NCBI GenBank assembly: GCA_024278435.1
Contig: JAJRTD010000057.1
Coordinates: 1 to 7,563 of the forward strand
Reading direction: 5' to 3'
DNA length: 7,563 nt
DNA from: Gammaproteobacteria bacterium
Lineage (GTDB): Bacteria; Pseudomonadota; Gammaproteobacteria; SZUA-229
The translations under genes and the position numbers were made by a program. The notes beneath the pieces were generated by a model that saw nothing but the letters and a program-made list of their open reading frames with translations, ran no database searches and had not been told where the DNA came from. Positions 5,072 through 7,563 of the stretch are shown one piece after another. Position 1 is the first letter of the stretch. Every line of letters begins with the position of its first letter.

Positions 5072-6715
5072 ATGAATATAAAAATCATGTGCAGAATCAT
5101 TTTTTTAATGGTGTTGACGCTGTTTAGCCAGATGGCCGCCGCAGCAAGTTGCGGTGCCGGTTCCGGTGCTGTCATCATTGATAATACGGCAACCCCAGCT
5201 GTTGTTGCCATTGGTGCCAACCTTGGTTTTCGCTGCAGTGGCAAGAATACGACAGCGATTGTGAGTGGTTATGGTGGTAATGCTATCAACATCTCTGACT
5301 TTGATGTGCTGGCAAGAAAACAGAATACTCCGATGGATCAGTTGCAATTATTTATCGGTAAATCAAATGCGACAGTTTCAGAATTCAACTACGGTACAGC
5401 CAACCAGTTTGATCTGTTTGCTGCGGGTAAACACCTGTTTGATCTGGATCGCTTGCGTGTTGTGTCAGACTGGATATCAAATAATGTAACGCCGGATGCG
5501 GGTGTCACGGCAGGCACCTACGGCACCATTACGCTGAACCAGTTCCTGGCAAATATTGCAGCGGGTAAAACAATGTATGGCATGGTTCGTGTGCTGGTGC
5601 CGCTGGAAGCGGGTCAATCAAGCAGTACCTTGAATGCGTTGAAGACACCTGTACCTTCTGGCTCCTTGTATGGCTTCTGTAGCAGTACTTCTGCGCCAGG
5701 TTGTTCGTGTTCACCGGGTAGTAGCGCCAGCTTTGGCAAGATTGAGGCGGGTGTAACCCTCTGTGGAAATGCGATACCGGCGAATGCCAAGATCAAGGTG
5801 AAAGGCGGTCTGTTCTGGGACTTTGTCGATGGTGCGACCAATCGTCCTCTGGATCTGGCTGAATTATCTTTCGTGCCGCGTGAGCTTTACTTTAAGGTTA
5901 CCATTCCGATTATGGTCAACTGGGCGCATGACCTCGACGATAATGGTGCGATGGATAACATGGATCTGGCGAAGGCTTATATTACAGGTTATGCAGACAC
6001 GGATGTAGTCAGTGCAACCTATCTGTTCGCTGATGTACCGCAGGAGAGTAAGGATCAGTACCAATTTGAAACTGGCACTGCTTTGACGCAGGCGTTGTTT
6101 GATGCACTTGATCCAGCGACCAGGTACCACATGATGTTACCATCAGGTTATGCCGATGGCTGGGCGGCAGCGTTTGACAAGCTTAATATCACTGCGGCTG
6201 ACTGGTCGACGATTCCGGGTATGGCCAAGCCGTTCCGGGTGCCAACAGGTGTCACTGGTGTGATGACGGCAAACGATGTTCGAACAGAGGGCTTCGAGGA
6301 TATCCCGACCTACCTGTACAGCGGCGGTCTTATTGATATGCACAGTCACGTCAATGTTTCAGGTCTGGTCTACGTGCCACAGGGCATGGAATTGGAGGCG
6401 AAAGATGCTGGTATCTCAAGACAGTATGTCAGCGGTGCGATAATCGTCCGTGACAGTTTCTTCATCGAGGCGAAGTCTGGCACGATCACGGTCATCAGTT
6501 CAGATCCTCTCAGTTACTCAACCGTGCGTAGAACGCCGCCGAGCGCAACGACTTCCTCACAATCTAACCTGTCCTTCAGTTCGAGTGCGTTTGATAATTC
6601 CGGTGGTAGCGGTGGTGGTGCCGGTAGCTCTAACACCGGTGGTAGTGGCGGTGGTGCCGGAGGTACCGGTTCGCCGGGTAAAGTGAACTGGCAGGAAATT
6701 CGGCCACAGTTGTAA
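5072..6715 (+). CDS. Secreted pilus-cluster protein of unknown family, possible adhesin
   Basis: I do not recognise a family over the full length. This encodes 547 residues from ATG 5072, with GGAG (5059-5062) 9 nt upstream; the TTG at 5057 overlaps that site and is rejected. Residues 1-25 form a Sec signal peptide: Lys4/Arg8, hydrophobic IIFLMVLTLF, cleavage after the AAAA run. Mature cysteines are 27, 55, 203, 211, 213 and 231, an even set with four clustered at 203-231. Residues 287-298 (DLDDNGAMDNMD) fit an EF-hand loop: Asp287, Asp289, Asn291, Gly292, Asp295, Asp298. About 418-480 is a run of short strands (SGLVYVP, SGAIIVRD, SGTITVIS) like parallel beta-helix rungs. A Gly/Ser tail with a 12-residue repeat (509-532) precedes a terminal VNWQEIRPQL. 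It follows pilX by 80 nt, a position often held by pilY1, but is about half PilY1's size with no visible propeller. A role on the pilus or outer surface is inferred. Confidence 0.8.
   Translation: MNIKIMCRIIFLMVLTLFSQMAAAASCGAGSGAVIIDNTATPAVVAIGANLGFRCSGKNTTAIVSGYGGNAINISDFDVLARKQNTPMDQLQLFIGKSNATVSEFNYGTANQFDLFAAGKHLFDLDRLRVVSDWISNNVTPDAGVTAGTYGTITLNQFLANIAAGKTMYGMVRVLVPLEAGQSSSTLNALKTPVPSGSLYGFCSSTSAPGCSCSPGSSASFGKIEAGVTLCGNAIPANAKIKVKGGLFWDFVDGATNRPLDLAELSFVPRELYFKVTIPIMVNWAHDLDDNGAMDNMDLAKAYITGYADTDVVSATYLFADVPQESKDQYQFETGTALTQALFDALDPATRYHMMLPSGYADGWAAAFDKLNITAADWSTIPGMAKPFRVPTGVTGVMTANDVRTEGFEDIPTYLYSGGLIDMHSHVNVSGLVYVPQGMELEAKDAGISRQYVSGAIIVRDSFFIEAKSGTITVISSDPLSYSTVRRTPPSATTSSQSNLSFSSSAFDNSGGSGGGAGSSNTGGSGGGAGGTGSPGKVNWQEIRPQL
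6596..6667 (+). repeat. 36-bp (12-residue) Gly-rich tandem repeat
   Basis: Bases 6596-6631 and 6632-6667 encode NSGGSGGGAGSS and NTGGSGGGAGGT, two in-frame copies of a 12-residue unit. The DNA copies differ mostly by single substitutions. It lies near the C-terminus of the secreted protein and would form a flexible linker before the final VNWQEIRPQL. Confidence 0.85.
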
Positions 6716-6743
6716 AGCTACACGTGGTTGTGGGGTCAGGAAG

Positions 6744-6778
6744 GGAACAGTTACTGCTGCTTTAATGATGACTGTTCC
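6744..6778. terminator. Hairpin downstream of the pilus operon
   Basis: GGAACAGT (6744-6751) pairs perfectly with ACTGTTCC (6771-6778) around a 19-nt loop, shortly after the last plus-strand stop codon. There is no T-run on either side, so it is not a classic rho-independent terminator. Its place between converging genes makes a 3'-end role plausible. Confidence 0.35.
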
Positions 6779-6783
6779 TGTAT

Positions 6784-6819
6784 CTGGCCTCAGCCTTGAT
6801 CTTGTTGTTGAGAGGCCAG
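6784..6819. terminator. Second hairpin, downstream of the sensor kinase gene
   Basis: CTGGCCTC (6784-6791) pairs perfectly with GAGGCCAG (6812-6819) around a 20-nt loop, just beyond the minus-strand kinase stop at 6841-6843. It also lacks a T-run. Together with the neighbouring hairpin it may form a bidirectional 3'-end region for the two converging transcripts. Confidence 0.35.
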
Positions 6820-6840
6820 TGCTGAATCAGGCCGCAGGAT

Positions 6841-7563
6841 TTATATCGTCAGGCACACCACCGTGCCGCCTGCTTCATGTGAGTCTATGCTGACCGTCCA
6901 GCCCTGTGCATTGCACAGTTGCTGCACAATCGCCAGCCCCAAACCACTGCCACCGGTGATACTGCTACGAGAGTTTTCCAGCCGGTAGAACGGACGGAAC
7001 ACCGCTTCTCTTTCCTGCTCGGGAATGCCGGGGCCGTTATCCAGAATGCAGATGACCGCTCTGCCATTGTCACCCTGTTCAAGCCGGATGCTGACAGGTT
7101 TGTTATCGCCATAACGAATGGCATTTCCCAGAATGTTTTGCAGCACGCGTTTCAGCGTGTCTTTGGCGACGGTACTAATAATAGGTGTGGTTGGCTGGTA
7201 GTTGATTTCTACGGCGCCATGCTGATGCGCTGAGATGAGTTCGGCGATAACATCATTCAGGTCATGCGGCTCTGCCTGCTCACGTTGTTCTACACCGCGT
7301 GCAAGCTGCAACACTTCGCGCAGCCGGTGTTCGATCTCATCAACATCTTCTATCATGCTTTGTTTGAAATCGTTGTCTTCCTTTTCCGGCATGATTTCCA
7401 GCGTAAGTTTGATGCGGGTGAGAGGTGTGCGCAGGTCGTGCGAGATGCCGGCCAGCAGCGTGGTGCGATTTTCCAGCAGTTCGCTGACTTCTTTTGCCAT
7501 GCGGTTGAATTGCTGCGCCAGCTTGACGATTTCATCCGGGCCGGTTTCGGGCAGTATCATTTG
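6841..7563 (-). CDS. C-terminal part of an EnvZ-type sensor histidine kinase (5' end outside window)
   Basis: The frame is open from the window edge and ends in TAA (complement of 6841-6843), giving 240 residues. In order it holds the end of a HAMP linker (GPDEIVKLAQQFNRMAKEVS), the HisKA helix with H-box AGISHDLRTPLTRIKL (phospho-acceptor His encoded at 7438-7440), and a HATPase domain with N-box ILGNAIRYG, G1 box DNGPGIP and G2 box GGSGLGLAIV. All catalytic motifs look intact. The H-box and following TRIKLTLEIM closely resemble EnvZ, whose partner is the response regulator OmpR; an ompR-like gene would be expected beyond the window. The periplasmic sensor and membrane helices are missing because of the window end. 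The kinase converges on the pilus operon, so nothing shows that it regulates the pili. Confidence 0.92.
   Translation of the reverse strand, partial: QMILPETGPDEIVKLAQQFNRMAKEVSELLENRTTLLAGISHDLRTPLTRIKLTLEIMPEKEDNDFKQSMIEDVDEIEHRLREVLQLARGVEQREQAEPHDLNDVIAELISAHQHGAVEINYQPTTPIISTVAKDTLKRVLQNILGNAIRYGDNKPVSIRLEQGDNGRAVICILDNGPGIPEQEREAVFRPFYRLENSRSSITGGSGLGLAIVQQLCNAQGWTVSIDSHEAGGTVVCLTI

Noticed and set aside
5144..5152. Possible lipobox (AASC) at the end of the secreted protein's signal peptide
   Set aside because: Position -3 is Ala, not Leu/Val/Ile, and the run AAAA before Ser-Cys is a better signal peptidase I site.
6919..7233. Plus-strand frame opposite the histidine kinase
   Set aside because: It lies over the conserved ATPase domain of the kinase, whose N, G1 and G2 boxes read correctly on the minus strand.

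Overview
The window looks like chromosomal DNA of a gammaproteobacterium. The grounds are a NagZ C-terminus followed by hpt and an S-methyl-5'-thioinosine-type phosphorylase (an order I recall from pseudomonads and relatives), a Pseudomonas-style set of type IV minor pilins, and an EnvZ-like sensor kinase. Base composition is moderate, and the pilin block looks more AT-rich by eye than the kinase or the phosphorylase. No species can be named from the sequence alone.

Region 1 (1-1972, plus strand) is a salvage block. It starts with the last codons of a probable nagZ. A heptanucleotide tandem array leads straight into a small DsrE-family gene. A REPIN-like pair of inverted palindromes (543-609) then precedes hpt (hypoxanthine-guanine phosphoribosyltransferase), which is followed by a purine nucleoside phosphorylase of the MTA/MTI type. 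The last two genes make metabolic sense together: the phosphorylase would release a purine base from methylthio-nucleoside and Hpt would return it to the nucleotide pool. An Asn where adenine-specific enzymes carry Asp argues for a 6-oxopurine (methylthioinosine) substrate.

Region 2 (1973-2221) has no convincing gene. It is the probable leader and promoter region of the pilus operon.

Region 3 (2222-6715, plus strand) is a compact minor-pilin operon in the order pilE, fimT/fimU-like, pilV, pilW, pilX. The first three junctions are only 1-8 nt. The proteins have class III prepilin leaders ending in Gly, and all but PilX have Glu at +5. An 80-nt gap, starting in a 10-bp triplicated sequence with stops in all three frames, leads to a 547-residue secreted protein with six cysteines, an EF-hand-like loop, a possible beta-helix segment and a Gly/Ser-rich 12-residue tandem tail. 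It sits where many clusters carry pilY1 but is much smaller and not recognisably PilY1. It is the best candidate here for something undescribed, such as a pilus-tip or pilus-associated adhesin. PilX also carries a DxDxDG loop, which suggests a calcium-dependent pilus tip.

Region 4 (6716-7563) holds two hairpins between convergent genes, then the C-terminal 240 residues of an EnvZ-type histidine kinase on the minus strand, cut by the window end.

No tRNA, rRNA, CRISPR array, insertion sequence or replication origin was seen.
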